DNA from: Cellulomonas dongxiuzhuiae
GTDB taxonomy: Bacteria; Actinomycetota; Actinomycetes; Actinomycetales; Cellulomonadaceae
Reading direction: 5' to 3'
Length of the DNA: 64,000 nt
Assembly (NCBI RefSeq): GCF_018623035.1
Contig: NZ_CP076023.1
Location: forward strand, 3,472,001 to 3,536,000
Shown here: positions 10,809-19,928 of the stretch, piece after piece
How the letters are laid out: every line of letters begins with the position of its first letter
How positions within the stretch are numbered: the first letter of the stretch is position 1
Made by a program: the position numbers and the translations under genes
The notes under the pieces: generated by a model
The model's database searches: none
Seen by the model: only the letters and a program-made list of their open reading frames with translations
What the model was told of the DNA's origin: nothing

Positions 10809-11276
10809 TCAGACGCCGGGTCGGGCCCCGCGGGTGCGCACGCGCAGGCCCAGGAGGTAGAGCTCGCAGCCCAGGCACAGGCCGAACACCGCGTTGAGGA
10901 AGGCCGCGACGAGCGCGACCGCGGCCGCGCCGGGGACGGCCCAGGTCACGCCCAGCAGGCCCAGGACCAGGCCCAGCGCGGTGATGACGAGGCCGACGAG
11001 CTGGGCGAAGCGCGGCGGGCGGGGGTCCTCCAGGGCGGCCGGCGGTGCGAGGCGCGGGCGGACGAGGCGCTCGAACAGCCACGCCTGCCACGTCGCGCCG
11101 ACGCCGCCCGACGCTCCGCGCGCGAAGCTCGCGGCGACGAGGGCGAGCAGCGCCGTGGCGAGCCGGCTGTCGCCGAGCAGCAGGACGACGACGAGCAGGA
11201 CGGCGGTGAGCGCGGCGCCGACGCGCGGACCGCGCGGGTCGATGCCGGTGACGCGGGGCGTCAGGGGTGCGGACAT
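10809..11276 (-). CDS. DUF4395 family membrane protein
   Basis: A 155-aa integral membrane protein with about four hydrophobic helices (LTAVLLVVVLLLG; TALLALVAASFA; LVGLVITALGLVLGLLGV; AVALVAAFLNAVFGLCLGCELYLLG). The GLCLGCE motif near the end, with two cysteines, is typical of DUF4395. The family is commonly encoded next to thioredoxin-like proteins in actinobacteria, as here: the thioredoxin-family gene lies 66 bp upstream on the same strand. A membrane thiol-redox or sulfur role is plausible but unproven. Confidence 0.8.
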   Translation of the reverse strand: MSAPLTPRVTGIDPRGPRVGAALTAVLLVVVLLLGDSRLATALLALVAASFARGASGGVGATWQAWLFERLVRPRLAPPAALEDPRPPRFAQLVGLVITALGLVLGLLGVTWAVPGAAAVALVAAFLNAVFGLCLGCELYLLGLRVRTRGARPGV

Positions 11277-11342
11277 GGGGGGGCCTCCGGGAGGACGGTT
11301 GGGGGGACGTGCGCGACCGGGGGCCCGCGGCGGGCCCGGTCG

Positions 11343-11846
11343 TCAGACCGCGGGGATGCCCGGACAGGTCTCGGGCGTGCCGCACGACGCGAGCGCGGCG
11401 AGCGCCTGACGGCGGTCGGTCGCGCCGGACATGCGCCCGACCAGCGCGCCGTCGTGCCCCACGACGAGGGTCGTGGGGGTGCGCATGACGCCGAACCGGC
11501 GCACGAGCTCGAGGTGCTCCGCCACGTCGAGCTCGACGTGGACGACGCCCGGCTCGTCGGCGGCGACGCCCGCGAGCACGGTGCTCGTGGCGCGGCACGC
11601 GGCGCAGACCTCGCTCGAGAGCTGCACGAACGTCGCGCGCTCGCCCAGCGCGACGCCCAGGTCGCGGGCCGTGACGACGTCCCGGCCGGTGTCGACGGAG
11701 GCGGCCGCGGAGCGCGGCCCTGGGACGGGCGCGGCGCCTGCGCGCGGCGCGCCCGTAGGGCGGAAGCGGCCGTTGCGCCCGCGCCACGCGAGGCCGAGCA
11801 CGGTCGCGAGCGCGAGGACGACGAGGACGAGCAGGGCTCCCCTCAT
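11343..11846 (-). CDS. Membrane-anchored thioredoxin-family protein
   Basis: This 167-aa protein starts at ATG with AGGAGG 7 nt upstream (the frame is open far upstream but without coding bias). One N-terminal membrane helix (LLVLVVLALATVLGLAW) is followed by a Pro/Ala-rich spacer and a thioredoxin fold. The active site reads CAAC (SSEVCAACRATS) and the cis-Pro loop is MRTPTTLVV. The C-terminal extension carries two more cysteines (ASCGTPETCPG). The topology suggests an extracytoplasmic or membrane-proximal thiol reductase/oxidase. It is paired with the DUF4395 gene. Confidence 0.85.
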   Translation of the reverse strand: MRGALLVLVVLALATVLGLAWRGRNGRFRPTGAPRAGAAPVPGPRSAAASVDTGRDVVTARDLGVALGERATFVQLSSEVCAACRATSTVLAGVAADEPGVVHVELDVAEHLELVRRFGVMRTPTTLVVGHDGALVGRMSGATDRRQALAALASCGTPETCPGIPAV

Positions 11847-12008
11847 CGCGACCTCCTGCCGTACGTGCGTGGAGCGGCAGGATATCCCGACCGAGCCGGT
11901 CGGCCGGACGCCCGTCCGGCTGACGTCAGCCCGCGGTGCGACGGCCCCCGCGCCCCTGTCCCCCTGCAGGTGGACCCGCCCGCAGCGCCCGGCTCCTAGC
12001 GTGGCGCC

Positions 12009-13052
12009 ATGCCACCCGACGCCAGCCCCGAGCAGCCCGGCGGCCCCGCACCCGCCCCCGACGCCCCGACGCCACCCGGCACCACGGGTGCGGCCCTCGC
12101 CGCCCGGGCGCACGGCATCGAGGTCACCGGCCTGCGCCGCGCGTTCGGGACCGTCAAGGCCCTCGACGGCGCGGACCTGGTCGCCCGCGCCGGTGCCGTG
12201 ACCGCGCTCGTCGGGCCGAACGGCTCGGGCAAGACGACGCTGCTGCTCGTCCTCGCAGGGTTGCTCGTGCCCGACTCCGGGCAGGTGCGCATCGCCGGTC
12301 ACGACCCCGTCACCGACAACGCCGGCGCCCGGGCCCGCACCGGCTGGATGCCCGACGCGTTCGGCACCTGGGACTCCCTGACGGCCCGCGAGGTCCTCGC
12401 GACCTTCGCCGACGCGTACCGCGTCGACCGCGCGACGGCCGCGGCCCGCGTCGACGAGCTCCTGGCGACCGTGCACCTGGACGAGTACGCCGACCAGCCC
12501 GCCGCCGTCCTGTCCCGCGGGCAGAAGCAGCGCCTCGGGCTGGCGCGGGCGCTCGTGCACGACCCGCAGGTGCTGCTGCTCGACGAGCCCGCGAGCGGCC
12601 TCGACCCGCGCTCGCGCGTCGACCTGCGGATCCTGCTGCGCCGGCTGGCCGACGAGGGCCGTACGGTCCTCGTGTCGTCGCACGTGCTGTCCGAGCTGGA
12701 CGAGATGGCCGACGACGCCGTGTTCCTCTCGCGGGGACGCACCGTCGTCGGCATGTCGGGGGCGCAGGTCGCCGGCGGACGGCGGACGTGGCACGTGCGG
12801 TCGCTCTCGCTCGCGGCCCTGACGTCCTGGCTGGACTCGACCGGCACCGCCTACCGACCCGACGGTGCCGCGCGCGTCACCGCCGGCGACCCCGCCCCTG
12901 CGGGCGGCGTGCTCGTCGACGTCGAGGGCGAGGCGGGCGCAGCCGCGCTGCTGCGCGACGCCGTCGCCGCCGGCGTCCCCGTCGTCTCGTCGGCACCCGC
13001 CGCCGGTGCGCTCGAGCAGGCGTACCTCGCACTGGAGGAGGAGCGACGATGA
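12009..13052 (+). CDS. ABC transporter ATP-binding protein
   Basis: A 347-aa ATPase of the CcmA/NatA-type exporter class. Walker A is GPNGSGKTT, the Q-loop region is GWMPDAFGTWDSLT, the signature is LSRGQKQR and Walker B is VLLLDEPASGLDPRSR, followed by the switch His in VLVSSHVLSELDEM. A ~40-residue Pro/Ala-rich N-terminus precedes the domain. TAGCGT at 11997-12002 lies 6 nt from the ATG, so the mRNA is probably leaderless. Its stop overlaps the permease start (ATGA), which implies translational coupling. The substrate is unknown. Confidence 0.93.
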   Translation: MPPDASPEQPGGPAPAPDAPTPPGTTGAALAARAHGIEVTGLRRAFGTVKALDGADLVARAGAVTALVGPNGSGKTTLLLVLAGLLVPDSGQVRIAGHDPVTDNAGARARTGWMPDAFGTWDSLTAREVLATFADAYRVDRATAAARVDELLATVHLDEYADQPAAVLSRGQKQRLGLARALVHDPQVLLLDEPASGLDPRSRVDLRILLRRLADEGRTVLVSSHVLSELDEMADDAVFLSRGRTVVGMSGAQVAGGRRTWHVRSLSLAALTSWLDSTGTAYRPDGAARVTAGDPAPAGGVLVDVEGEAGAAALLRDAVAAGVPVVSSAPAAGALEQAYLALEEERR

Positions 13053-14200
13053 CCGCGACCACGAGCACCACCCCGGCCCCGGCGGCCGGTCCGTCCCCGC
13101 GCACGACCCCGGCCGTCGGCACCTGGACGCTGACCTGGCACGGCGTGCGCACCGTGGCCGCGCTCGAGCTGCGGCAGCGCGTGCGCTCGTCGCGGTGGAA
13201 GACCGCGCTGGTCGTGTGGTTCGTCGTCGTCGGCGCGATCACGCTCCTGGCCGGTGGCGTCCTGACGCTGTTCAGCGAGTCCGCCACCACCACCGACGAG
13301 GCCGGCGCCGTGCTGTTCGCCGTCGTCACGGGGCTCGTGCTGGGCCTGGGCCTGCTCGTGACGCCGACCCTGACCTCGACCGCCGTCAACGGCGACCGGG
13401 CCGCGGGGACGCTCGCGACGCTGCAGGTCACCCTCCTGTCACCGACGGAGATCGCGGCCGGCAAGCTGCTCGCCGCGTGGCTCAGCGCGTGCGCGTTCCT
13501 CGTCGTGAGCCTGCCGTTCTTCGCCATCGCCCTGGCCATGGGCGGCGTGCCCGTCGCGACGCTGCCGCGGGTCGTGGTGCTCATCGCGCTGCTGCTGGCG
13601 GCCGTGTGCGGCATGGGCCTCGGCTGGTCGACGCTCGCCGCCCGCCCGGCCGGGTCGACCGTCCTGACCTTCGTCACCGTCGCGGCGCTCACGGTGTTCA
13701 CGCCCATCTTCTTCGGCCTGACCTACCCGTTCCTCAGCACCACGCAGGAGGTGCAGGTCTACGGCCCGCCGGACTCCTACTGGGAGGACCTGCAGGACGG
13801 GACGGGGAGCGCGGCCGCCGACCCCGTCTGCGAGCTGTCGGTGCAGGAGCGGTCCGTGGCCCGCACCGAGTGGACGTGGTGGCTGCTGGCCGTCAACCCG
13901 TTCGTGGTCGTCGCCGACGGCGCCGTGCCCGGGTCCGCCGCCGTCGACGAGCAGTCGATCGCGGGGATCGTCGTCACCGGTACGCTGACCGTGCGCGACC
14001 TGCGACTCGGGCAGCCGGTCCCCGTCGACGAGTGCTGGAGCGCGCAGGACCCGGGCGTGCCCGCGCGGGACGGCGCGGGGCCCGTGTGGCCGCTGGGGCT
14101 GGCGGTGAACCTGATGCTCGGGGCCACCGGGTTCGTCGTCGCCGTCCGTCGCCTGCGCACCCCGCAGCGCACCCTGCCACGCGGCACCCGCGTGGCCTGA
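13049..14200 (+). CDS. ABC transporter permease (ABC-2 type)
   Basis: The 383-aa membrane partner of the ATPase directly upstream, starting within its stop codon. It has six or so hydrophobic segments, a large extracytoplasmic region between about 225 and 340 (YGPPDSYWEDLQDGTG... to CWSAQDPGVPARDG, with several Cys) and a last helix (GLAVNLMLGATGFVVAV). The pattern VNGDRAAGTLATLQVTLLSPTEIAAGKLLAAW is characteristic of ABC-2 permeases of the NosY/NatB kind. This is probably a two-component exporter. Confidence 0.88.
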   Translation: MTATTSTTPAPAAGPSPRTTPAVGTWTLTWHGVRTVAALELRQRVRSSRWKTALVVWFVVVGAITLLAGGVLTLFSESATTTDEAGAVLFAVVTGLVLGLGLLVTPTLTSTAVNGDRAAGTLATLQVTLLSPTEIAAGKLLAAWLSACAFLVVSLPFFAIALAMGGVPVATLPRVVVLIALLLAAVCGMGLGWSTLAARPAGSTVLTFVTVAALTVFTPIFFGLTYPFLSTTQEVQVYGPPDSYWEDLQDGTGSAAADPVCELSVQERSVARTEWTWWLLAVNPFVVVADGAVPGSAAVDEQSIAGIVVTGTLTVRDLRLGQPVPVDECWSAQDPGVPARDGAGPVWPLGLAVNLMLGATGFVVAVRRLRTPQRTLPRGTRVA

Positions 14201-14317
14201 CCCCCGGCACCGCGCCGGGCCACCCACGCCGCGCGCCGGTCGCCCTCGTCCCCGCCTCCCGGTCCACTCCCCTCCGGTCGGCGGCCCGGACGTCGGCGGC
14301 CGGCGGGCGGACCAGCC

Positions 14318-14899
14318 TCAGGGCTGCAGCGCGTCGTACTCCGCCTCGGCCGCGACGTCGTCCTCCACGTCGAGGCGCACGTGCGCGAGGATCGTCTGGA
14401 TGGCGCGCAGCGTGCTCGCAGCCCGCTCGCCCCAGTCGGACAGGTAGCTGAACTGCCACCACCACAGCGCCTCGAGGACGTGCCCGCGGTCGTGGTGCGC
14501 CAGCCCCTGGGACAGCGCGCCGACGATCGCGACGAGGTCGCCGGAGATCGTCGACTCCTCGACCTCGGGACCCAGCAGCGGGTCGACGACCTCGACGTAC
14601 TCGTCGATGCCGTCGAACAGGTTCGACAGGTTGACACGCAGCGGCTCGAGGTCGGCGTCCGGGCCGACGTCGGGCTCGAAGCGCGACGGCGGCACGACGT
14701 CCGTGGTCGCACCCAGGCGCGCACCCGCCGCGAGCAGGTCGGACAGCGCGAGCAGCAGCAGCGGCAGCGATGCCTCCGGCGCGGAGCCGGCCGCGACCTC
14801 CGTGACCGTCGTGAGGAACCCGCGGGCCTCGGACGCGACCGAGTCCGCGATGTCCCGCAGGTCCGCGTCCACCGTCGGACGCCCGTCGTCGGTGCTCAT
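14318..14899 (-). CDS. DUF5063 domain protein
   Basis: A 193-aa acidic, helical, soluble protein (MSTDDGRPTVDADLRDI...). It carries the features of DUF5063, a family usually found downstream of recR in actinobacteria, as here (25 bp after recR). No catalytic residues are known. The dnaX-recR-DUF5063 order suggests co-expression with replication/repair functions. The second Met was preferred because the segment before it (HDDEGER) lies against the recR stop without its own ribosome-binding site. Confidence 0.8.
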   Translation of the reverse strand: MSTDDGRPTVDADLRDIADSVASEARGFLTTVTEVAAGSAPEASLPLLLLALSDLLAAGARLGATTDVVPPSRFEPDVGPDADLEPLRVNLSNLFDGIDEYVEVVDPLLGPEVEESTISGDLVAIVGALSQGLAHHDRGHVLEALWWWQFSYLSDWGERAASTLRAIQTILAHVRLDVEDDVAAEAEYDALQP

Positions 14900-14924
14900 G
14901 CGCTCCCCCTCGTCGTCGTGCACG

Positions 14925-15524
14925 TCATGCGCTCAGGCGACGACGGCCCTCGAACGCGCGGCCGAGGGTCACCTCGTCCGCGTACTCCAGGTCGCCGCCC
15001 ACGGGCAGGCCGGACGCGAGCCGGCTGACCGTCAGGCCCATCGGCACGAGCAGGCGTGCCAGGTAGGTGGCCGTGGCCTCGCCCTCGACGTTCGGGTCGG
15101 TGGCGAGGATGACCTCGGTGACCGTGCCGTCGGCCAGCCGCGTCATGAGCTGGGCGATGCGCAGGTCGTCGGGCCCGACGCCGCCGATCGGGTTGATGGC
15201 GCCGCCGAGCACGTGGTACCGGCCGCGGAACTCCCGCGTCCGCTCGATCGCGACGACGTCCTTCGCCTCCTCGACGACGCAGATCGTCGTCAGCGACCGG
15301 CGCGGGTCGCGGCAGATGCGGCACTGCGGCTCCTGGGCGACGTTGCCGCAGATCTCGCAGAACTGGACGCGCAGCTTGACCTCGGTGAGGGCGTCCGCGA
15401 GGCGGCGCACGTCGCCCGGGTCCGCCGCCAGGATGTGGAACGCGATGCGCTGGGCGCTCTTGGGGCCGACCCCGGGCAGCCGCCCGAGCTCGTCGACCAG
15501 GTCCTGGATCGCGCCTTCGTACAC
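14925..15524 (-). CDS. recR: Recombination protein RecR
   Basis: RecR (199 aa) works with RecO/RecF to load RecA at gaps. An N-terminal helix-hairpin-helix ([17 protein letters not shown], 16-32), a C4 zinc finger (C56, C59, C68, C71), a Toprim domain starting ICVVEEAKD and the C-terminal Walker-B-like tail are all present at normal length. The GTG start is supported by TAGGCT on the minus strand 6 nt upstream (leaderless), so recR may be transcribed separately from dnaX as well as by read-through. Confidence 0.97.
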   Translation of the reverse strand: MYEGAIQDLVDELGRLPGVGPKSAQRIAFHILAADPGDVRRLADALTEVKLRVQFCEICGNVAQEPQCRICRDPRRSLTTICVVEEAKDVVAIERTREFRGRYHVLGGAINPIGGVGPDDLRIAQLMTRLADGTVTEVILATDPNVEGEATATYLARLLVPMGLTVSRLASGLPVGGDLEYADEVTLGRAFEGRRRLSA

Positions 15525-15590
15525 GCCGTCAGCCTAGCCGTGCGCGGCGGTCGGACCGACGGGCCCGGCCGGTGTCGAGCCGCGCGGCGG

Positions 15591-18368
15591 TCAGACGTCG
15601 ATCTGCTCGTCGATGACGCGCCCACCGAGCACCTGCGCCACCAGCGGGACACCCAGGAGACCGGACTGCCCGATCGTCGGGTCGTCGGGCGACGGCTCGT
15701 CGGGCTCGGCGGCGCGGCCGCGCGACTCGGCGGCCGCCGCGCGGGCGGCTGCGACACCGCGCTCGCGGGCCGTGCCGCCGGGACGGGCCGTGGCGGCAGG
15801 ACGCGCGGCGGTCCCGGCCGCGGGAGCGGCCGAGCCTCGCGGGCCCTGACCGGCACCCGGACCCGACGGCCCGGAGCCCGGCCGGCGTGCGGACGGCGGT
15901 CCGTCGCGCCACGGGTCGTCCGGCTCGTCGCCGGGCGGGATGTCGTCGTCGGGGTGGACGACGACCGCCGGCGCGCCGTGACCGGAGCCGGCTGCGGTCT
16001 CCCGCTGCGCGGCACCGGACGCACCCGACGTCGTCGGGCCGTCGCCCGGCTCGGGCTCCCACGGCGGGACGGGCCGCGGCGCGGCCTCGCCGCCGGGTGC
16101 CGCGGCGGACGCCCCGCGGTCACCGCCTCGTCCTGCGGTCCCCTGCTCGGCGCTCCCGTGCCCGGTCGTCGCGTGCCCGGTCGTCGCGTGCCCGTCGGCG
16201 GTGGGTCCCCCGGCCGGACGTCCGCCGTCCGGGGTCGTGCCGTCGCCGCGGCGTCCGGGACCACGGTCACCGGCAGCGGGCCTCGGCTCGTCGCGCGGCG
16301 CGGCGGGCGCCGGCTCGTCCCAGGAGGCCGCGGCGCGCTCGCGCGACATGGTCCCGGGGGCGTGCGACGTCTGCGGCGCGTCGGACGCCGGTGCCGACGC
16401 GTGCCCGACCGCGCCGCCGGGCTCGTCGAGCACGGCCTCGACGCGTGCCGTCACCCCGAGCGTCTCGGACAGCGCGCGTGCGACGACGTCGGCGTGGTTG
16501 CTGTTGCGGAAGGTCGTCACGAGGCCCGGCTGCGCGAAGCCCAGGCGCAGGGTCGTGGCGTCGAGCTCGAGGACCTGCGCGTGCTGGTTGACGAGCGCCC
16601 ACGAGGGCAGCCGCAGCCGCCGCAGCGTGGTGAGCACGTCGGGCCAGCGACGCCGCAGCATCTCGGTGTCCGCGGCCGCGGCGACCGCGCCCGGCGCCGG
16701 CGCGGCGGGCGGAGCGACCGGCGGCGCGGCGGGCGGAGCGACCGGCGGCGCGGCGGGCGGAGCGACCGGCGGCGCGACGGGTGGGGCGGCGGACGCCGCG
16801 GGACGCTGCGAGGCAGCCGGTGCCGCGGGCTGCGAGGCGGCCGGTGCGGTCGGCGCGGCAGGGGGCGACGCGGCCGGTGCGGGCGCTGCAGGCTGCGACA
16901 CCGTCGCCGCGACGGCCGGTGCCGGGGAGTCGACCCGCGGCGCGTCCCCCCGCGACCCGGTGTCGCGCCCGGCGCCGGCGTCGGGCGCCGGACGTCCCTG
17001 CGCACCGGTCGCGGCCGGTGCCGTCGACGACGCGCGGACCTCCGCGGTGCTGGGCGTGCCGGTCGTCCCCGGCGCGACCCGTGCGTCCGCGGGCTCGGAT
17101 GCACGTGCGGACCGCGCGGGGGCTGCGACCGGTGCCGCGTGGTCGCGCGCCGCCGGCGCCGCCGGCGCCGCCGGTGCGGCCGGTGCGGCCGGTGCGGCGC
17201 CGCCGCCCGCGGCGAACCCGCGCTCGAGGCGGTCGATCCGGGCGCCGAGCCCGGTGCGGGAGTCGTCGACGCTCGGCAGCAGCAGGCGCGCCATGAGCAG
17301 CTCGAGGTGCAGCCGGGGCGACGTCGCGCCGACCATCTCGGTGAGGGCGGCGTTGGCGAGGTCGGCCGACCGGGACAGCTCCGACGCGCCGAGGTGCGTG
17401 GACTGCCGCCGCATCCGGTCGAGCTGGTCCGTCGGCACGTCGCGCAGGACCGCGTCCGCCGCGTCGCCCGACGCCGACAGGACGATGAGGTCGCGCAGCC
17501 GCTCGAGCAGGTCCTCGACGAAGCGCCGCGGCTCGTGGCCCGTCGCGACGACCCTCTCGACCACGCGGAAGGCCGACGCGCCGTCGCGCGCCGCGATCGC
17601 GTCGACGAGGTCGTCGAGCAGCGAGCTGTGGGTGTAGCCGAGCAGCGCGACCGCACCCTCGTAGACCAGCCCTTCGTCGCCGGAGCCGGCGATGAGCTGG
17701 TCGAGGACCGACAGCGTGTCGCGGACGGACCCGCCCCCCGAGCGCACGACGAGCGGCAGCACACCGGGGCCGACGGGCACGCCCTCGGTGGCGCACAGCT
17801 GCTCCAGGTAGGGCACGAGCACGTCGGGCGGGACGAGCCGGAACGGGTAGTGGTGGGTGCGCGAGCGGATGGTCCCGATGACCTTGTCGGGCTCCGTGGT
17901 CGCGAAGATGAACTTCACGTGCGGCGGCGGCTCCTCGACGATCTTGAGCAGCGCGTTGAAGCCCTGCGGCGAGACCATGTGCGCCTCGTCGAGGATGAAG
18001 ACCTTGTACCGGTCGCGCGCGGGGGCGAACGTCGCGCGCTCGCGCAGCTCACGCGCGTCGTCCACACCGCCGTGGCTGGCCGCGTCGATCTCCACGACGT
18101 CGAGCGACCCGCTGCCGCCGCGCGCGAGCTCGACGCACGACGGGCACACGCCGCACGGGGTGTCGGTCGGCCCCTCGGCGCAGTTGAGGCAGCGCGCGAG
18201 GATGCGCGCGCTCGTCGTCTTGCCGCAGCCGCGCGGACCGGAGAACAGGTAGGCGTGGTTGGCCTGCCCGGAGCGCAGCGCCTGCCGCAGGGGCGCGGTC
18301 ACGTGGTCCTGCCCGATCACCTCGGCGAAGGACTCGGGCCGGTAGCGGCGGTACAGCGCGGTCGTCAC
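15591..18368 (-). CDS. dnaX: DNA polymerase III subunits gamma and tau
   Basis: The clamp-loader ATPase, 925 aa. GPRGCGKT (44-51) is Walker A; C63, C72, C75 and C78 form the zinc module; ILDEAHMVS is Walker B; domain III follows to about 380. The remainder is a long low-complexity Ala/Pro-rich tail interrupted by a folded module (about 560-640, LRRRWPDVLTTLRRLRLPSW...), the conserved tau/DnaE-binding region of actinobacteria. The GTG start has TAGGCT 6 nt upstream. The Pro/Ala part contains perfect 24-bp repeats (separate entry). No obvious slippery frameshift site is apparent. Confidence 0.96.
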   Translation of the reverse strand: MTTALYRRYRPESFAEVIGQDHVTAPLRQALRSGQANHAYLFSGPRGCGKTTSARILARCLNCAEGPTDTPCGVCPSCVELARGGSGSLDVVEIDAASHGGVDDARELRERATFAPARDRYKVFILDEAHMVSPQGFNALLKIVEEPPPHVKFIFATTEPDKVIGTIRSRTHHYPFRLVPPDVLVPYLEQLCATEGVPVGPGVLPLVVRSGGGSVRDTLSVLDQLIAGSGDEGLVYEGAVALLGYTHSSLLDDLVDAIAARDGASAFRVVERVVATGHEPRRFVEDLLERLRDLIVLSASGDAADAVLRDVPTDQLDRMRRQSTHLGASELSRSADLANAALTEMVGATSPRLHLELLMARLLLPSVDDSRTGLGARIDRLERGFAAGGGAAPAAPAAPAAPAAPAARDHAAPVAAPARSARASEPADARVAPGTTGTPSTAEVRASSTAPAATGAQGRPAPDAGAGRDTGSRGDAPRVDSPAPAVAATVSQPAAPAPAASPPAAPTAPAASQPAAPAASQRPAASAAPPVAPPVAPPAAPPVAPPAAPPVAPPAAPAPGAVAAAADTEMLRRRWPDVLTTLRRLRLPSWALVNQHAQVLELDATTLRLGFAQPGLVTTFRNSNHADVVARALSETLGVTARVEAVLDEPGGAVGHASAPASDAPQTSHAPGTMSRERAAASWDEPAPAAPRDEPRPAAGDRGPGRRGDGTTPDGGRPAGGPTADGHATTGHATTGHGSAEQGTAGRGGDRGASAAAPGGEAAPRPVPPWEPEPGDGPTTSGASGAAQRETAAGSGHGAPAVVVHPDDDIPPGDEPDDPWRDGPPSARRPGSGPSGPGAGQGPRGSAAPAAGTAARPAATARPGGTARERGVAAARAAAAESRGRAAEPDEPSPDDPTIGQSGLLGVPLVAQVLGGRVIDEQIDV
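16701..16772 (-). repeat. 24-bp tandem repeat inside dnaX
   Basis: Three perfect copies of a 24-bp unit encode PPVAPPAA-type octapeptides in the disordered tail of DnaX, followed by a diverged fourth copy. Copy number is expected to vary between strains. Confidence 0.85.
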
Positions 18369-18655
18369 ACCCCGAGCCTACGGTCCCCCACCCACACGCC
18401 GACACCGCCGTCCCCAGCCCCGACGCCCCCGGCCCGGCCCCACGACGTGGCCGTGTCCGTCCGCCCGGACGACGGCGTCCGCCAGGACCCCGGTGCAGCT
18501 GCGGACGCGTCGCCTCCGTGGCCGCCACGACGAGCAGCACCCCCAGGGTCAGGCTGCCGACGAGCAGCAGCAGCCGCTGCAAGGCCGCGAGCGCGCGGGG
18601 CGGGGCGCGCAGGAGCGGGAGCGAGGGCACGAGCCGACGACCTCCGGGCATGCAA

Positions 18656-18753
18656 GGACCCCCCGCACACCCGCCAGAGCTCGCCTGCCCTTGCTGCCTT
18701 CCGGCCCTGGGGGAGTTCAGCGAGATGACGCCGTACGAGGGGTCTGGGCACCA
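18656..18753 (-). ncRNA. ffs: Signal recognition particle RNA, small bacterial type
   Basis: Read on the minus strand, the segment contains the conserved SRP core: CGCUGAACUCCCCCAGG (part of the upper stem), then CCGGAAGGCAGCAAGGG with the GGAA tetraloop and the A-rich internal loop bound by Ffh. Complementary GGUGCCC/GGGGGGUCC ends flank it. The length (~98 nt) fits the short 4.5S-like RNA. It lies upstream of dnaX on the same strand, the usual actinobacterial position. Confidence 0.93.
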
Positions 18754-18768
18754 CCTTAACCCAGGTGG

Positions 18769-18803
18769 GGGCGACGTCGCGTCCGTCGGTCGCGACGTCG
18801 CCC
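18769..18803 (-). terminator. Hairpin after the 322-aa membrane protein gene
   Basis: A perfect 13-bp stem (gggcgacgtcgcg arms) with a 9-nt loop lies about 15 bp downstream of the stop of the membrane-protein gene and just before the SRP RNA. It probably separates the two transcripts. Confidence 0.6.
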
Positions 18804-18817
18804 TCCCGGGCGGGACC

Positions 18818-19786
18818 TCACGGATCGAGCGGGGGGAGCCGCTGCGTGGGGGGACCGTCGTCGCCGGTCTGACGCGCGATCCGCTCGGTCGCCGAGGGGT
18901 CGCCGGCCGACGTCGTGCGCCGCGGCGTCGTGCCGCCGGACGTCACGCTGCGACGCTCCGGCGGACGCACCGGCTCGGGCTCGACGTCGGGCGGCGAGGC
19001 GGGGCGCGCCGGCATCGCGGGCGTTCGACGGCCGACGGGTGCGGGTGCGGGGGCGGGCTCGACGATCTCGACCACCTCGACGACCTCGACGTCGACGATG
19101 TCCTCGGCGACGTCACGGCGCGGGCCGGGGCCACCGTCGGGCTCGCGCTCCGCGCCACCCCACTCGGGCCAGTCCGCGAGCACCTCGTCGTCGTCGGGAG
19201 CGGGCGTCGGCGTGGGGACCTCGCTGACGGTGGGCGACGCACCGGACGGCGTCGCAGGGCCGGCGTCGACGCCCTCGGACCCACCGCGACGCTCGGCGGG
19301 CGCCGGCAGGACGCGCGACGCGGCCCACAGCCCGAGCCCCAGCACGACGGTGTAGGTGCCGCCGAGCACGAGCAGCACCGAGATCGCGACGCGCTCGGAC
19401 GAGTCGAGCGACAGCGCCAGCACGACGGCCAGGACGACGACGACCACGCCCCAGACCCACGCGAGCAGCCCGAGCCGGTGCACGACGCCCCGGTGCCCGC
19501 CACGCGCGGCGACGGCCGCGCCGTACCCGCCGAGGAACGTCGTCACGAGCGCCACGGCGGTGACGACCAGCCACGTCGCGACGCCCTGCACGGCCAGGAC
19601 GACGAGGCCGACCAGGGCCATCGCGACCGCGGGGAGCGTGAGGACACCGAGCACGGCGCCGACGACGGGCGCGCGCCACCGGTCGAGCTCCCCCGGGTCG
19701 GTCCGCGGCGCGGACGTCGCATCGGGGGCGGGACGGGAGCCGTGGGGCGGCCGGTCCTCGGGGGGCTGCGAGGGGTCCTGGGTCAT
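18818..19786 (-). CDS. Hypothetical membrane protein with acidic C-terminal tail
   Basis: A 322-aa protein with a Pro-rich ~35-residue cytoplasmic N-terminus. Five or so hydrophobic helices lie between about 38 and 165 (VVGAVLGVLTLPAVAMALVGLV; GVATWLVVTAVALVTTFLGG; LLAWVWGVVVVVLAVVLAL; VLLVLGGTYTVVLGLGLWAA). A long disordered tail rich in Asp, Glu and Pro follows, including a VVEVVEIVEP run. No family is recognised. ATG is supported by TAGCGT 6 nt upstream (leaderless). Location beside ffs/dnaX is not informative. Confidence 0.7.
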   Translation of the reverse strand: MTQDPSQPPEDRPPHGSRPAPDATSAPRTDPGELDRWRAPVVGAVLGVLTLPAVAMALVGLVVLAVQGVATWLVVTAVALVTTFLGGYGAAVAARGGHRGVVHRLGLLAWVWGVVVVVLAVVLALSLDSSERVAISVLLVLGGTYTVVLGLGLWAASRVLPAPAERRGGSEGVDAGPATPSGASPTVSEVPTPTPAPDDDEVLADWPEWGGAEREPDGGPGPRRDVAEDIVDVEVVEVVEIVEPAPAPAPVGRRTPAMPARPASPPDVEPEPVRPPERRSVTSGGTTPRRTTSAGDPSATERIARQTGDDGPPTQRLPPLDP

Positions 19787-19928
19787 GAGCCCACGCTAAC
19801 GAAGGTCCGGCGATCCGGACATTCGTCCGGCTGCCCCGGCGCGGACCTGCACGCTCCCCTCACACGCGCGCCGCGCGCGGGGCCCGCCCGGCGGGCGTCG
19901 GTCGGGCGTCGCGCGCGATGATGGCCCC

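Noticed and set aside
18049-18651. A minus-strand frame with a hydrophobic helix near its start, overlapping dnaX
   Set aside because: Most of it lies out of frame inside dnaX. The hydrophobic stretch between the SRP RNA and dnaX has no ribosome-binding site and no recognisable protein.
14607-18728. Very long open frame (about 1370 codons) on the plus strand
   Set aside because: It lies antisense to recR and dnaX. Its codon positions mirror the GC3 of the minus-strand genes and its product is Arg/Ala low-complexity sequence.
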